Shown: one piece after another, positions 1 to 7,836 of the stretch
Position numbering within the stretch: the stretch's first letter is position 1
How the letters are laid out: every line of letters starts with the position of its first letter
NCBI GenBank assembly: GCA_023410875.1
Contig: JAEYPH010000050.1
Span: forward strand, 1-39,926
DNA length: 39,926 nt
Source of the DNA: Bacillota bacterium
Lineage (GTDB): Bacteria > Bacillota > Clostridia > Christensenellales > UMGS416
Reading direction: 5' to 3'
Notes under the pieces: model-generated
Told to the model about the DNA's origin: nothing
The model's input: the letters and a program-made list of their open reading frames with translations, nothing else
The model's database searches: none
Program-made: the position numbers and the translations under genes

Positions 1-145
1 CCGAAAAAGGAAAGGAAAACACCGCCGAAACATGTGCAATCTCGGATTCTCTGCGATGTCAGGCTCCTTTTCGGTACCGAGTAGGCCCTAATACGATTTT
101 AGATAGGGATTTTTCAGCGATTCCCTAGATGCCGATTGGAATGAT

Positions 146-1042
146 TTGTCGCCAACGGAAGAGTTCCAATCATTTTACTCCCAGTTGCGTGACGAGAATT
201 TTATTGGGAATCATTATTTGTTTATGGCTCCAGATCTAGATGTACTATGTATTGATACATCATTAGTGTCCATTGGTTCAAAAGAAGACATGGGAAATCT
301 TGTCGTTGGGTCGAATAGACTAATGGACGTGATAAGCGAATCGACTAGAGGAAAACCTGTTATTGTATTAGCGCACCACCCTTTGACTTTTCTTAATAGC
401 GCTGAACGTTCACGAATATTGCGGCTTTTTGTACGCAATGGCGTCGTCGCTTATTTGTATGGACATACACATTTCCTTGGTATAGAGTTGCCAACAGTTA
501 TGAGAAACACAGATGTTCCGGGCAGTATTGATGCCATTTGTTGTCCAACACATATGGACGAAGAGGATGGAGGTAAATTTAAAACTGTTTTGGGACTAGT
601 CACAGGGGAGTTCGATACACACTCAAAGACAGGAGAGGTTGTTTTTCATCTTTGGCCAGCTGAAGACGATGATACAAAGGTGGAAACACTTAAATATAGT
701 TTAAGTCCGAAATCGTCTAAATCTATAGAAGAATTGAATAGGATGTATGATAAAATAGATAAATATATAGCGCGTTATGCAAAAGAATCTCCATGGCTAG
801 TATCTGAAGTAATCCTCCTTTTGTTTAAAGAGTGTATAAGAGCAATAAATGATATTGAATTGGAAAAGCTAAGGGCGCTAAAAGCCTATCTCCTTGTCCA
901 AACTGTGAACACACCTATAGGGGATACTGACGATGGGCGTAATAGTGCTATAGATGGTGAGTTGGAAGTTATTGAGGGTAATTACGAACATAGTAGCAAC
1001 TATGAGCCCGAAGTCAAAACACTGCGTGCTGATTCTCGTTGA
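146..1042 (+). CDS. Metallophosphoesterase, C-terminal half only (5'-truncated or decayed)
   Basis: The product resembles the second half of a calcineurin-like phosphoesterase. It shows the AHHP motif (about residues 76-79) and the GHTH motif (about 106-109), two of the metal-binding blocks of the fold. The N-terminal blocks (DxH, GDxxD, GNHD) are missing. The only available start is a TTG at 146, without a convincing ribosome binding site, and the frame is open back only to 107 because of a TAG at 104-106. Residues from about 170 to the end are a charged, probably helical tail that is not part of the core fold. The base composition is AT-rich, unlike the genes after 4155. It is followed after 19 bp by the VirD4-like gene and probably shares its transcript. 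Most likely this is a remnant, or a gene whose 5' end is damaged. Catalysis is doubtful without the first metal ligands. Confidence 0.6.
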   Translation: MSPTEEFQSFYSQLRDENFIGNHYLFMAPDLDVLCIDTSLVSIGSKEDMGNLVVGSNRLMDVISESTRGKPVIVLAHHPLTFLNSAERSRILRLFVRNGVVAYLYGHTHFLGIELPTVMRNTDVPGSIDAICCPTHMDEEDGGKFKTVLGLVTGEFDTHSKTGEVVFHLWPAEDDDTKVETLKYSLSPKSSKSIEELNRMYDKIDKYIARYAKESPWLVSEVILLLFKECIRAINDIELEKLRALKAYLLVQTVNTPIGDTDDGRNSAIDGELEVIEGNYEHSSNYEPEVKTLRADSR

Positions 1043-1061
1043 GTAAGGGAGAGGATTGATT

Positions 1062-2738
1062 ATGAGCAAACTACATCTGGAAAGCAGAGATAGTAGAAAG
1101 GCGTATTTTGAACAAACAGAGTATTTTCACCATACCTTCAATAGGTTTTATCTTGACGATAACAAGATAATGTGTCTAGATGAGTCAAAGCTAGAAAAAA
1201 ATGATTTAGGAAAAGGTGGAGTGCCATTATCAACAAGTGATAGTGGCGAGTATATCTATATAGATCAGACAGATTCGCATACTCTTGTAATTGGTCCAAC
1301 TGGGTCAAAAAAAAGTCGTCTAGTTGCGATGCCAACAGTAAATATATTAGGAGTGGCAGGCGAATCAATGATTATCTCTGACCCAAAAGCAGAGATATAT
1401 GCAAGAACAGCCAATGCCTTGCTCGAAAAGGGATATAAGGTCGTTGTGCTCAATTTGCGGTCACCCAATAATGGGGGATGTTGGAATCCCTTAGCAATTC
1501 CGTATCGATATTATTGTGATGGGAGCTTAGACAAATCATACGAATTCGTCAATGATATTGCTGAGAATTTGACAAAGACAGAAGCATCCGTTAAAGATCC
1601 TTTTTGGGATAATAGTGCTGGTTCATTATTTTTCGCGTTGTCCATTCTCCTATTTAAGTACTGTAAAGATTTTGGATATAATTCTGATGCTGTTCATATA
1701 GGGAATGTAATGCGCCTCAGAAGTATTATGCTTTCCGGAAACAGTGTTTCCGTTAAGAACCATCCTTTATGGAGATATGCGAAAAGAGATAGCTTTATAT
1801 TGTCGTCTTTGATTGGTACAGTCGAAGCCCCGAATGAAACGAGAGCCTCCATATTGAGTGTATTTGATCAAAAAATGCGGATGTTTTCTTTGCAACCTAA
1901 TCTGGTTGCTATGCTTGCAGAGAATACCATTTCGTTTGATAAACTCGACGAAGAGCCAACTGCTATCTATTTGATTCTACCCGATGAAAAGACGAGTTAT
2001 CATCATCTGGTTTCTTTGTTTATTAAACAGAGCTATGAGTATTTAATTGATAAGGCGCAAATACATACGGAAGGAAAGGGATTTTCGTTCGGAAGGATGT
2101 ACTTACGCGTTAATTATATACTTGATGAGTTCTCTTCGCTTCCAACAATCAAAGATTTTCCTGCTATGGTTACTGCAGCAAGGAGCAGGAACATTCGCTT
2201 CAGTTTATTCATACAAAGCAAGCACCAACTGCTATTGCGGTATGCAGAGGAGGCTGAAACAATACAATCCAATTGCAACAACTGGATTTTTTTAACAAGC
2301 AGAGAACTTCAGTTTTTACAGGAGCTATCTTTACTGTGTGGGAACACCAAGGATAACACAAAACCAATATTATCCATTTCTGAATTGCAAAGACTCGATA
2401 AACAAAGTGGAGAATCATTGCTTCTGTGCGGAAGATTGCGACCACATATTGCAAAACTTACCGATATTGATAAGTATGACAAAAGAAAGCGTCATCAATT
2501 GCAAGTGCCACCGCTTATTGGGCGGAATGCCTATCATGAGTTGGATTTTGATATTGATAAAGAGAAATTACTTGAAAAAGTTATGGGTACAGAAGTTGGC
2601 GATGAGCTTGAAAAACTGGGGATTCCTGCTTCTCATGACAGTAGCGTTGACGAAATTATTAGCAAGATTGACAAGAAGATAGCTGAACTAGAAGCGGAAG
2701 AGAAACGCAATTCCAGTGTCAATAAACAAGACAAATGA
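1062..2738 (+). CDS. VirD4/TraG-like P-loop ATPase, soluble, with altered Walker A
   Basis: This 558-residue protein resembles the cytoplasmic ATPase domain of VirD4/TraG coupling proteins, which in conjugation pump DNA or protein into a type IV channel. The P-loop lies at about residues 78-85 and reads GPTGSKKS, so the glycine normally before the catalytic lysine is a lysine. Walker B is ILDE at about 353-356, followed by the typical FSSLP stretch. A later segment (AARSRNIRF, then a Q-rich helix) also fits the family. The two N-terminal membrane helices of classical VirD4 are absent, so the protein should be cytosolic. The C-terminus is an acidic, probably coiled-coil tail. I chose the ATG at 1062, behind GGGAGAGGA, over the TTG two codons upstream. 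No relaxase or mating-channel gene is visible, so a role outside conjugation (for example defence or protein handling) is possible but unproven. Confidence 0.75.
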   Translation: MSKLHLESRDSRKAYFEQTEYFHHTFNRFYLDDNKIMCLDESKLEKNDLGKGGVPLSTSDSGEYIYIDQTDSHTLVIGPTGSKKSRLVAMPTVNILGVAGESMIISDPKAEIYARTANALLEKGYKVVVLNLRSPNNGGCWNPLAIPYRYYCDGSLDKSYEFVNDIAENLTKTEASVKDPFWDNSAGSLFFALSILLFKYCKDFGYNSDAVHIGNVMRLRSIMLSGNSVSVKNHPLWRYAKRDSFILSSLIGTVEAPNETRASILSVFDQKMRMFSLQPNLVAMLAENTISFDKLDEEPTAIYLILPDEKTSYHHLVSLFIKQSYEYLIDKAQIHTEGKGFSFGRMYLRVNYILDEFSSLPTIKDFPAMVTAARSRNIRFSLFIQSKHQLLLRYAEEAETIQSNCNNWIFLTSRELQFLQELSLLCGNTKDNTKPILSISELQRLDKQSGESLLLCGRLRPHIAKLTDIDKYDKRKRHQLQVPPLIGRNAYHELDFDIDKEKLLEKVMGTEVGDELEKLGIPASHDSSVDEIISKIDKKIAELEAEEKRNSSVNKQDK

Positions 2739-2764
2739 TTGGAAAATGCTAGGAGGATATGATT

Positions 2765-3730
2765 ATGGAGTTCGAAGTGCTCATGCAATTCTTATCCCTT
2801 ACTAAGACGTCAAAAATCGGATTGATGGAAAAAGGCGCAAACGAGTTGCTTAATAGTGATGATTCAGAGGATTCTCTTCTTCGTTTGGAAGAGCTTGCTG
2901 AAGTGGCTCTTTCAAATGAGAAATGGGTAGGAGATGCCGATGACTACCATAATTTTGCAGTTACTTATGCTCGTCTCGACCAAGAAGATCGAGCATGTCA
3001 GATACTGGAACAGGGAATGAGAGCTTTTCCAAACAATGTTGATCTGTTGTCTGACTATATAAAGTATGGTGTTGTCTGCTATGAGCAAGAGAAATGCGAA
3101 AAGTACTATAGGAAGCTGTCATCGATTCCTAAAAAGCGTTGGAATTGGAGGGCATATACATTTTCCATTGATTATCTTCTTTCTACACTGGAGTTTTCAG
3201 AGGTCGATGAGGCTGGATACAACAGAATTAGGGAGGAAGCTTGCGATCTGGCAATAGAGTTTCAAACATATTTTCCTGATAATGAACAAGGCTATGTTTC
3301 GGAACACGATATATCTAAAGCATATAACGATTTGGGAAATAGCCAATTGATATTAGAAAAAGCACTTAGTACTCTTTCGGTAGCGCCGAAATGTGCATTG
3401 CGACTTGCAGATATTCTCTTCGAGAGAGGTGATTATATACGCACTCTTGAATGTCTACAAAGATGTGAGGTAGACTCGATTAAGCCTCAATCTGGCATTG
3501 ATATGGGTTACTTGTATCTTTTAATGGCGCTAAGTGAAATAGCACTGTTTCTGCGCAAAAGCGATTCTAAAAACCAGGAGGCGAGCGATCAAGTAGATGT
3601 ACAAGCTATATATAGGCATGCTAGTGCAGCTAATGACTTATTAAAAGGAAAAACTTCAATGCGTAAAAACTTAAGAGAACTAATTAGGATGATCGAACTA
3701 CGCACGGGTGTTGATTATTATGGCAATTAA
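2765..3730 (+). CDS. TPR-like helical repeat protein
   Basis: This is a 321-residue, wholly helical-looking soluble protein. Between about residues 55 and 115 it has a tetratricopeptide-like pattern (YHNFAVTYARLDQEDRA, then a helix pair ending FPNNVDLLSDY). Further helical pairs occur around 180-240, including one reading APKCALRLADILFERGDY. Such repeats usually act as protein-protein scaffolds. Two ATGs are in frame. AGGAGG at 2751-2756 is only 2 bp from the first (2759) but 8 bp from the second (2765), so 2765 is preferred. The gene follows the VirD4-like gene by 26 bp, has the same low GC content, and is likely the third gene of one operon. The family was not recognised beyond the TPR-like character, so its partner is presumably one of the two upstream products. 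Confidence 0.6.
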   Translation: MEFEVLMQFLSLTKTSKIGLMEKGANELLNSDDSEDSLLRLEELAEVALSNEKWVGDADDYHNFAVTYARLDQEDRACQILEQGMRAFPNNVDLLSDYIKYGVVCYEQEKCEKYYRKLSSIPKKRWNWRAYTFSIDYLLSTLEFSEVDEAGYNRIREEACDLAIEFQTYFPDNEQGYVSEHDISKAYNDLGNSQLILEKALSTLSVAPKCALRLADILFERGDYIRTLECLQRCEVDSIKPQSGIDMGYLYLLMALSEIALFLRKSDSKNQEASDQVDVQAIYRHASAANDLLKGKTSMRKNLRELIRMIELRTGVDYYGN

Positions 3731-4154
3731 TACGTCAGTCTAGTGCAAGGCGACTGAAAAGTTTGCGCATCAGGATGAGATAATAGTAGGTCTACAAAAT
3801 GATGGTGATAGATCATGTGTTCCAATGTGCTGGAGCGAAAGACAAGCATCTTATTAGTGAGACCGCCCGAGCAATATAGGCGGATGCCTCAGCGAACGGT
3901 CAGTTTAAATGGGAGCTGGAGGTTCGTTTTGTTTAACAAAGGCCTCCGTTCTGGCTAACCAACTACTTATTATGAGAGGTATAACACGAAGCAGCTGAAT
4001 TCCAACACATCGGTGAAATTGTGGGCACACCAGGAAGAAGACCACTGAAACACTTTCCGCTCAACGATCTCCATACGATCTTCACAACCAGCGTGTATAT
4101 TCTGTTCATCAGAGTTGAAATCGCATTGTGAAGATTTTTAATTGGAGGCCAATG
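3731..4154. other. Gene-free junction between AT-rich module and GC-rich core
   Basis: These 424 bases hold no convincing gene, tRNA or clear promoter. A weak hairpin (GGAGG near 3918 with CCTCC near 3945) lies in the middle and could end transcription from the TPR gene, although it lacks a U-tract. Two short open stretches look like gene debris: one of 26 codons from an ATG near 3799, and one of about 47 codons between a TAA near 3987 and a TGA near 4129. Neither was recognised. The composition changes from AT-rich to GC-rich across this stretch, which fits the edge of an inserted segment. Confidence 0.45.
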
Positions 4155-6161
4155 ATGGGCGTCAGCAACAGCAGAAGCACGTTGCGCGTGGCCGGCATGA
4201 CCTGTGCCGGCTGTGAAACTAAAATCGAACGCATCCTGTCCCGTTTGAACGGCGTCAGCGAGGCACGGGCCAACTTTGGCGCGGGCACCGTCACCGTGTC
4301 GTGGGACAGCAGCGCCGTGAACACCCACGACATGGCCGTGGCGCTGGAGAAGGCCGGCTATGTGCTGGACCTGGGCAGCGACGACGCCACCAATAGGAGA
4401 CGCAAACAATCTTCTGTTGCGCCGAAGGCGAACATGTCGCCGGCCACGCCGGCTGCGCCGAAGGCATTCACCCAACCGGCGGTGCCGGTGCCGAAGGCGG
4501 ATATTCAGCCGGCCACGCCGGCACCGGCGAAGCCTTTTGGTATTAACCAAATATTGGGCATCCTCATCGTGCTGATCGCCGTGTATTTCCTGATCTCCCG
4601 CACGATCGGCTTCAACTTCATCCCCGAAGTGTCCCAGAACATGAGCCTGGGCATGTTGTTCGTCGTAGGCCTGCTCACCAGCATCCACTGCGTGGCCATG
4701 TGCGGCGGCATCAACATGAGCCAGTGTATGCCGGTGCAAGTCGGCAAGGGCACCCAGCGCCTGGTGCCCAGCGCCCTTTACAACCTGGGCCGCGTGATCT
4801 CCTACACGCTGGTGGGCGGCCTGGCCGGCGCGCTGGGCTCGGCGGTCAGCTTTTCCGGCTGGGCACGGGGCATCGTAGCGGTGGCCAGCGGCGTGTTCAT
4901 GGTTGTCATGGGCTTGAGCATGATGGGCCTGCCATGGTTCGCCCGCATCGCGCCGCGCATGCCGCGGTTCTTAAGGGTCAAAGCGGGAGAAGCCGGCAAA
5001 GGCAGAGGCCCGCTGGTCGTGGGCCTGCTCAATGGGCTGATGCCCTGCGGGCCGCTGCAGGCCATGCAGCTGTACGCGCTGGGTACCGGCAGCTTCCTGC
5101 TGGGCGCGTCTTCGATGCTCGTGTTCAGCCTGGGCACGGTGCCGCTGATGTTCGGCCTGGGGGCCTTGAGCTCAGTGCTCAGTTCGCGCTTCACGGCGCG
5201 CATGATGAAGGTGAGCGCCGCGCTGGTGCTGCTGCTGGGCTTCGTGATGGTGGGCCGCGGTTTGGCATTGTCCGGTGTGAACGTACCGGATTTGAGTGGA
5301 CCGGCTTTGGATAGGCAAAACGCCGAGCAGTCTCCCAATGGCGCGACGGATGGCACTGTTGTCGATGGGGTTCAGAACGTGGAGGCGACCATCACCAGCG
5401 GCGGCTATCCCAACATCACCGTGACGGCGGGCACGCCGGTGCGGCTGAACTTCAAGGCGGCCAAGGATTCGCTCAACGGCTGCAACCGGACGCTGGTCAT
5501 CCCCAAGTTCAACAAACAAGTGGACCTCATAGTCGGAGACAACTTCGTGGAGTTTACACCGAACCAGCCGGGCACAATACCGTATTCGTGCTGGATGGGC
5601 ATGATAACGGGGAAGATTACCGTGGTGGCGGGTTCGTCCAGCAACGCGTCAGCCCCGGGCGCGACGCAAACGCCAGCTGCCACCGACCTGGCTGCCGCCG
5701 ACTTCACCGACGCCGCCGCGAGCTCCTGCTGCGCCGACGACGCCAAGGCTGTGCGCTTCCAGGACGGCAAGGTGCCGGTGGACGACATCCAAATCGCCAA
5801 AGAGGAAAACGGCGTGCAGATCGTGGAAATTCACGTAAACGACGAGGGCTATTCGCCGGCTGCTGCGGTGGTGCAGCGGGGGGCCAAGGTGATCGTGCGC
5901 TTTGTCGGCGATAAGCTGAACGGCTGCAATGACATCGTCGTGTTCCCAGAATTCAACGGTTCGCTGAACCTGTCCGCCGGGGAGGTGGAGACGCCGGAGC
6001 TCACCGCAGAGAGCGATTTCACCTTTGAGTGTGCCATGAGCATGCTTCACGGCTATGTGAAGGTCGTAGACGATCTTTCCAAGGTGAACATCGAGGAAGT
6101 CAAAACCGAGATCCGTGACTATGTGCCGGCCGGCGGCGGCGGTATGGCCTGCTGCCAATAA
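4155..6161 (+). CDS. HMA - TauE/SafE membrane protein - double cupredoxin fusion (metal handling)
   Basis: This 668-residue protein has three parts. Residues about 8-75 are a heavy-metal-associated domain with GMTCAGC (Cys17, Cys20). Residues about 86-126 are a Pro/Ala/Lys linker. A hydrophobic helix follows, and then a polytopic TauE/SafE-type domain (about 160-390) with the HCxxMCG signature (His178, Cys179, Cys183). The C-terminal third holds two cupredoxin-like domains, each with an NGCN loop and a later C-x-M-x-M or C-x-M-x-M-L-H cluster, which suits copper binding. It ends with a Gly-rich CC pair. GGAGG at 4144-4148 favours ATG 4155 over ATG 4152. The likely role is moving or buffering copper (or silver) at the membrane, passing metal between the cytosolic HMA and external cupredoxin domains. 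Family membership is read from motifs; the metal is inferred. The lipoprotein and CopZ-like gene downstream support this. Confidence 0.85.
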   Translation: MGVSNSRSTLRVAGMTCAGCETKIERILSRLNGVSEARANFGAGTVTVSWDSSAVNTHDMAVALEKAGYVLDLGSDDATNRRRKQSSVAPKANMSPATPAAPKAFTQPAVPVPKADIQPATPAPAKPFGINQILGILIVLIAVYFLISRTIGFNFIPEVSQNMSLGMLFVVGLLTSIHCVAMCGGINMSQCMPVQVGKGTQRLVPSALYNLGRVISYTLVGGLAGALGSAVSFSGWARGIVAVASGVFMVVMGLSMMGLPWFARIAPRMPRFLRVKAGEAGKGRGPLVVGLLNGLMPCGPLQAMQLYALGTGSFLLGASSMLVFSLGTVPLMFGLGALSSVLSSRFTARMMKVSAALVLLLGFVMVGRGLALSGVNVPDLSGPALDRQNAEQSPNGATDGTVVDGVQNVEATITSGGYPNITVTAGTPVRLNFKAAKDSLNGCNRTLVIPKFNKQVDLIVGDNFVEFTPNQPGTIPYSCWMGMITGKITVVAGSSSNASAPGATQTPAATDLAAADFTDAAASSCCADDAKAVRFQDGKVPVDDIQIAKEENGVQIVEIHVNDEGYSPAAAVVQRGAKVIVRFVGDKLNGCNDIVVFPEFNGSLNLSAGEVETPELTAESDFTFECAMSMLHGYVKVVDDLSKVNIEEVKTEIRDYVPAGGGGMACCQ

Positions 6162-6203
6162 GGCTGCCCATTGATATCGTATAATAACAGGAGGAACCTG
6201 CCC

Positions 6204-6848
6204 ATGAATCGCAAAACGCTTTCCGTGATGGCCGCCGCGCTGGCAGCGGCTGTGCTGCTGGCAGGATGCGCCGGCACCGACGTCGTCGCCCAATACGCGC
6301 CCAAGAGCCTGGACGACATCGCGGCCGCCCAACCCGAGCTCGTGAATGCCGCGGGCGGCGTCTTTACCTTCAGCACCGACGGCCAGACCTCGCTTACTGT
6401 GAACACCGACTTCTCCGCGGGTGGCGACGACGTCGTGTTTGCCACGCCCATTGCGCCTTTCCTGAGCGCTGGGCTGGACCCGGCCAAGCTGCCTGACGGC
6501 TATCGCGCCGACGGTGCGGCGCTGGTCATCGCGAGCGATTTTGGTTCCGTTAAGGGTACGGCGGACAGCTTCAGCGCGGCATTGTTCCAGGCCGTGAAGG
6601 CCGATCGTGCTGCGCTGGGCTATCACACAGAGTTGGATCATTACGGCATCAAGCTCCACGGCGGCAAGTTCGAATGGGCCAAGGACTATAAGACCAACGA
6701 CAAGGATATCGTGTTCGTCGTGGCAGCCAAGCCGCTGGCCGACCTGGGAGTGGACGTGCAGGCCATCGACGGCTGGGTGTTTAAAACCATGGGCGAGCCC
6801 GATGGCAGCAAGGTGGACGTACTGCTGCTGCCCTATGATTTGCCCTGA
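6204..6848 (+). CDS. Putative lipoprotein next to metal-handling gene
   Basis: This 214-residue exported lipoprotein starts with a short basic N-terminus and a hydrophobic Ala-rich stretch, and has a lipobox LAGC at about residues 19-22, so Cys22 would be lipidated. The mature part has no motif I recognise. It is rich in Asp, Ala and Lys and lacks the Met/His clusters expected of a classic copper chaperone. ATG 6204 is preferred over the upstream in-frame ATG at 6171 because AGGAGG lies just before it and the signal peptide starts there. It begins 42 bp after the HMA-TauE/SafE-cupredoxin gene and ends 71 bp before the CopZ-like gene. Position suggests a surface partner of the fusion protein, which is an inference from neighbourhood only. 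Confidence 0.7.
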   Translation: MNRKTLSVMAAALAAAVLLAGCAGTDVVAQYAPKSLDDIAAAQPELVNAAGGVFTFSTDGQTSLTVNTDFSAGGDDVVFATPIAPFLSAGLDPAKLPDGYRADGAALVIASDFGSVKGTADSFSAALFQAVKADRAALGYHTELDHYGIKLHGGKFEWAKDYKTNDKDIVFVVAAKPLADLGVDVQAIDGWVFKTMGEPDGSKVDVLLLPYDLP

Positions 6849-6883
6849 CGGTGACAGAAATTACCAAACGGCGCATCGAACTG

Positions 6884-6892
6884 TGCTAGAAT
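6884..6892 (+). promoter_or_regulatory. Possible extended -10 promoter for copZ-like/two-component operon
   Basis: TGCTAGAAT fits an extended -10 element (TGn then a TATAAT-like hexamer at 6887-6892). No good -35 box lies 16-18 bp upstream. It would start transcription just before the AGGAGG of the CopZ-like gene. Confidence 0.35.
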
Positions 6893-6919
6893 AGATCATC
6901 AAGACACAGGAGGATTCCC

Positions 6920-7135
6920 ATGGCTGCCAAGACAACCGTGCTGTATGTGGAAGGCATGTCCTGCAACCACTGCGTGGCCGCCGTCAAGAAGGCCGTCTCC
7001 GCCCTGACCGGCGTAACGAAGGTGGATGTGGACCTGGCCGGCAAGACCGCCACCGTGGAACACGACGACGACCGGGCTCCCGTGGCCGCGCTGCGCGCCG
7101 CCATCGAGGAGCAGGGCTATGATGTGAAGGCCTGA
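6920..7135 (+). CDS. copZ: CopZ-like copper chaperone (HMA domain)
   Basis: This is a 71-residue, single-domain heavy-metal-associated protein, the usual length for CopZ. The metal loop is GMSCNHC at about residues 12-18, with the CxxC cysteines that bind Cu(I). The beta-alpha-beta-beta-alpha-beta pattern is complete and ends with the typical GYDV. Such proteins carry Cu(I) in the cytosol to an ATPase or regulator. AGGAGG sits 8 bp before the ATG. The response regulator gene starts 5 bp downstream, so chaperone and two-component system are probably co-transcribed. No CopA ATPase or CsoR is visible in the window. Mercury or another soft metal cannot be ruled out. Confidence 0.85.
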   Translation: MAAKTTVLYVEGMSCNHCVAAVKKAVSALTGVTKVDVDLAGKTATVEHDDDRAPVAALRAAIEEQGYDVKA

Positions 7136-7140
7136 AGCCT

Positions 7141-7836
7141 ATGGCTCGCGGCGCAACCATACTCGTCGTGGACGACGAGGACAAGATTGTGGAGGTCATC
7201 CGGTCCTACCTGGAAAAGGAAGGATACCGGGTGGTTTCCGCGTACACAGGAGCGCAGGCGCTGGAGCTGTTCCAGCGCCATGCGCCTTCTTTGGTTGTGC
7301 TGGACCTGATGCTGCCGGACATCGCCGGCGAACAGGTGTGCCGCGCCATCCGGCAGCGTTCCAACACGCCCATCCTGATGTTGACCGCCCGCAGCGAGGA
7401 AGAGAGCGTGCTGCGAGGCCTGTCCATCGGCGCCGACGACTATGTGACCAAGCCCTTCAGCCCCCGGCAGATGGTGGCCCGTGTGGCGGCCATCCTGCGG
7501 CGGGTGGATGGTGCGCCGGACGCATTGCGCTTCGGCGACGGCGAGCTGGTGCTGGACCTGGAGCGCCGGGAGCTCCGCCGGGATGGCGCGCCTGTGCCGC
7601 TGACGCCCAACGAGTGGTCCATCCTGACGGCCATGGCCCGCCACCCGACCAAGACCTTCACCCGGGAGGAGCTGATCGCGCTGGCGCTGGGCGACGAATT
7701 CGAGGGGTATGACCGCGTCATCGACACCCACATCAAGAACCTGCGCCAGAAGCTGGAGCGCGACCCCCGCGCGCCGCGCTGGCTGCAGACGGTGTATGGC
7801 GTGGGCTATCGCTTCGGGGGAGGCGAACATGCTTAA
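7141..7836 (+). CDS. OmpR/PhoB-family response regulator
   Basis: A 231-residue two-domain regulator. The receiver domain (about 5-118) has the acidic pair DD at 11-12, the phospho-acceptor Asp55 in VVLDLMLPD, Thr82, and Lys104 in VTKPF. The C-terminal winged-helix DNA-binding domain (about 130-228) has the OmpR features LTPNEWSIL, REEL, and the end pattern VYGVGYRF. It starts 5 bp after the CopZ-like gene and overlaps the histidine kinase gene by 8 bp, so the pair is translationally coupled. Given its neighbours it probably controls metal-stress genes, perhaps including the fusion protein upstream. No operator was identified. Confidence 0.92.
   Translation: MARGATILVVDDEDKIVEVIRSYLEKEGYRVVSAYTGAQALELFQRHAPSLVVLDLMLPDIAGEQVCRAIRQRSNTPILMLTARSEEESVLRGLSIGADDYVTKPFSPRQMVARVAAILRRVDGAPDALRFGDGELVLDLERRELRRDGAPVPLTPNEWSILTAMARHPTKTFTREELIALALGDEFEGYDRVIDTHIKNLRQKLERDPRAPRWLQTVYGVGYRFGGGEHA

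Noticed and set aside
1062..3730. A conjugative element
   Set aside because: The VirD4-like ATPase lacks membrane helices and no relaxase, VirB4-like or channel gene is present in the window.
5649..6659. Long open frame on the minus strand
   Set aside because: It lies antisense to the fusion protein and lipoprotein genes, is His/Gln/Arg-rich without motifs, and has no ribosome binding site. Long antisense frames are common in GC-rich DNA.
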